Below are positions 13,971 through 14,724 of a stretch of 14,724 nt of DNA, in pieces. Below the pieces are notes generated by a model. It saw only the letters and a program-made list of their open reading frames with translations, was not told the origin of the DNA and made no database searches. A program made the translations under genes and the position numbers. Source of the DNA: Bifidobacteriaceae bacterium (GTDB taxonomy: Bacteria > Actinomycetota > Actinomycetes > Actinomycetales > WQXJ01); NCBI GenBank assembly GCA_031268115.1, contig JAIRXV010000199.1:1-14724 (forward strand), written 5' to 3'. Each line of letters opens with the position of its first letter. The first letter of the stretch is position 1.

Positions 13971-14724
13971 TCAGCGGGTCGGGGTGACGACCGATTTGAT
14001 GGTGCCCGGCAAGACAGTCGAACTCAATGCGGCGCCCACTTCGTCTAGCCCGAAATGGCCTGTGACTAGCGAGTCGAGATCGACTTTGCCGGACTGCACC
14101 AGGCCGATTGCGGTGGGCCAAGTGTTGTTGTAGCGGAAGATGCCGGTCAACCAGATTTCGTTGTTCTGCACCACCGGGATGGGAATGGGGACCTCATCGA
14201 CGCCCATCCCGACGAGGACGGCGTAGCCCTCGGGGCGAACGTTGCGCAGGCCTGTCTGGACGGCGGCGGTGGCACCGGATGCGTCGATGTAGGCGTCCAC
14301 TCGCAGGTCGAGCGCGGCGACATCTTCGCTGACGGGATCGATTGCGCTGGTGGCTCCGTACTTGAAGGCAGTCTCCCGGCGCTCGGCCGAGACATCGGTC
14401 ACGATGATCTCGCTCGCCCCGTAGGCTCTTGCCACCTGGGCGACGATCAGGCCAATCGGGCCGGCCCCGGTGATCAGGACGCGCGTCCCGACCGTGAAAC
14501 GGGCCTTGCGTGCTGTCGCGATCGCCACGGATAGGGGCTCCATGAGGCCGGCGGCGTCATCGGACACCTCATCCGCAACGGGGAACGCGAAATGGGACTG
14601 GATCGTGACGTACTCCTGGAAGGCGCCGTCAGTGCCGGGCACCGCGTAGAACCGCATCTCAGGGTCCAGGTTGTACGAGCCGCGCAGCGTCTCGGCGGAA
14701 GTGGTCGAAGGATGCTGCGGCTCA
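13971..14724 (-). CDS. sorbitol/xylitol-type zinc-dependent dehydrogenase (5' partial)
   Basis: NAD(P)-dependent polyol or alcohol oxidoreductase of the medium-chain family. The last 250 residues are visible; the frame continues past the right edge, so an ATG at 14657 is internal. Seen: GSYNLDPEMRFYAVPGTDGA, where sorbitol dehydrogenases have a similar segment; MEPLSV, with the Glu that is a catalytic-zinc ligand in this group; Rossmann fold VLITGAGPIGLIVAQVARAY with the coenzyme-determining Asp in IIVTDVS, which favours NAD+; and C-terminal VTGHFGLDEVGAAL. The four structural-zinc cysteines expected before YNL.P are absent (Ser, Ser, Thr and Asp at those places by alignment), as in animal sorbitol dehydrogenase. 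The N-terminal catalytic-zinc Cys and His lie outside the window. It could oxidise xylitol, sorbitol or another polyol; a role with the xylan genes is possible but rests only on proximity. Confidence 0.88.
   Translation of the reverse strand, partial: EPQHPSTTSAETLRGSYNLDPEMRFYAVPGTDGAFQEYVTIQSHFAFPVADEVSDDAAGLMEPLSVAIATARKARFTVGTRVLITGAGPIGLIVAQVARAYGASEIIVTDVSAERRETAFKYGATSAIDPVSEDVAALDLRVDAYIDASGATAAVQTGLRNVRPEGYAVLVGMGVDEVPIPIPVVQNNEIWLTGIFRYNNTWPTAIGLVQSGKVDLDSLVTGHFGLDEVGAALSSTVLPGTIKSVVTPTR

Noticed and set aside
13741..14121. Minus-strand open frame of 126 codons in the LCP-dehydrogenase gap
   Set aside because: It overlaps the dehydrogenase gene in another frame, has an Arg/Pro-rich translation and no ribosome site or recognisable domain.
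1..14724. Mobile elements, CRISPR arrays, tRNA genes
   Set aside because: No transposase or integrase motifs, no regularly spaced direct repeats, and no tRNA-like T-arm/anticodon pattern were found on reading either strand.

Overview
The window looks like chromosomal DNA of a moderately high-GC Actinomycetota bacterium: GC-rich third codon positions, AAGGA-type ribosome binding sites, and an organisation very close to the bxl xylo-oligosaccharide operon known from Streptomyces. I see no tRNA, rRNA, CRISPR array, transposase or phage gene. Most of the window (1-12411) is a compact xylan-utilisation locus.

Layout. (1) 1-4162, minus strand: the N-terminal 1387 residues of a very large secreted enzyme that runs off the left edge. 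It carries a signal peptide, a GH30 catalytic domain with its side beta-domain, a CBM6-like domain, Ig-like modules, an InlB-type repeat and a GH10 xylanase domain. (2) 4163-4499: a divergent control region with two identical 11-bp palindromes, CGAAACTTTCG, plus several dyads. (3) 4500-5531, plus strand: a LacI-family regulator. (4) 11119-5550, minus strand: a four-gene operon bxlE-bxlF-bxlG-bxlA (lipoprotein binding protein, two ABC permeases, cytoplasmic GH3 beta-xylosidase). (5) 11120-11361: a divergent control region with related CGAAA/TTTCG dyads. (6) 11362-12411, plus strand: a second LacI-family regulator paralogous to the first, in the bxlR position. (7) 13629-12379, minus strand: an LCP (LytR-CpsA-Psr) cell-wall ligase, overlapping the end of bxlR tail to tail. 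(8) 13630-13970: a non-coding stretch with four phased G-tracts and some dyads. (9) 14724-13971, minus strand: the C-terminal 250 residues of a sorbitol/xylitol-type medium-chain dehydrogenase, cut by the right edge.

How the genes probably work together (inference from family and context). The secreted GH30/GH10 enzyme cuts xylan outside the cell. BxlE captures the xylo-oligosaccharides and BxlF/BxlG import them, using an ATPase that is not encoded here. BxlA releases xylose in the cytoplasm. Both transcription units have a plausible promoter followed about 21-22 bp downstream by a CGAAA-n-TTTCG palindrome, so one or both LacI proteins probably repress them until an inducing sugar is present. 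The LCP protein is probably unrelated housekeeping. The dehydrogenase could act on a pentitol or other polyol, but its link to the locus is only proximity.

The points I find most unusual are the GH30-plus-GH10 fusion with an enlarged GH10 loop region, the pair of paralogous regulators with different recognition-helix residues facing operators with different spacers, the stem-loops at the predicted 5' end of the xylanase mRNA and beside its ribosome binding site, and a helically phased G-quadruplex candidate upstream of the LCP gene.
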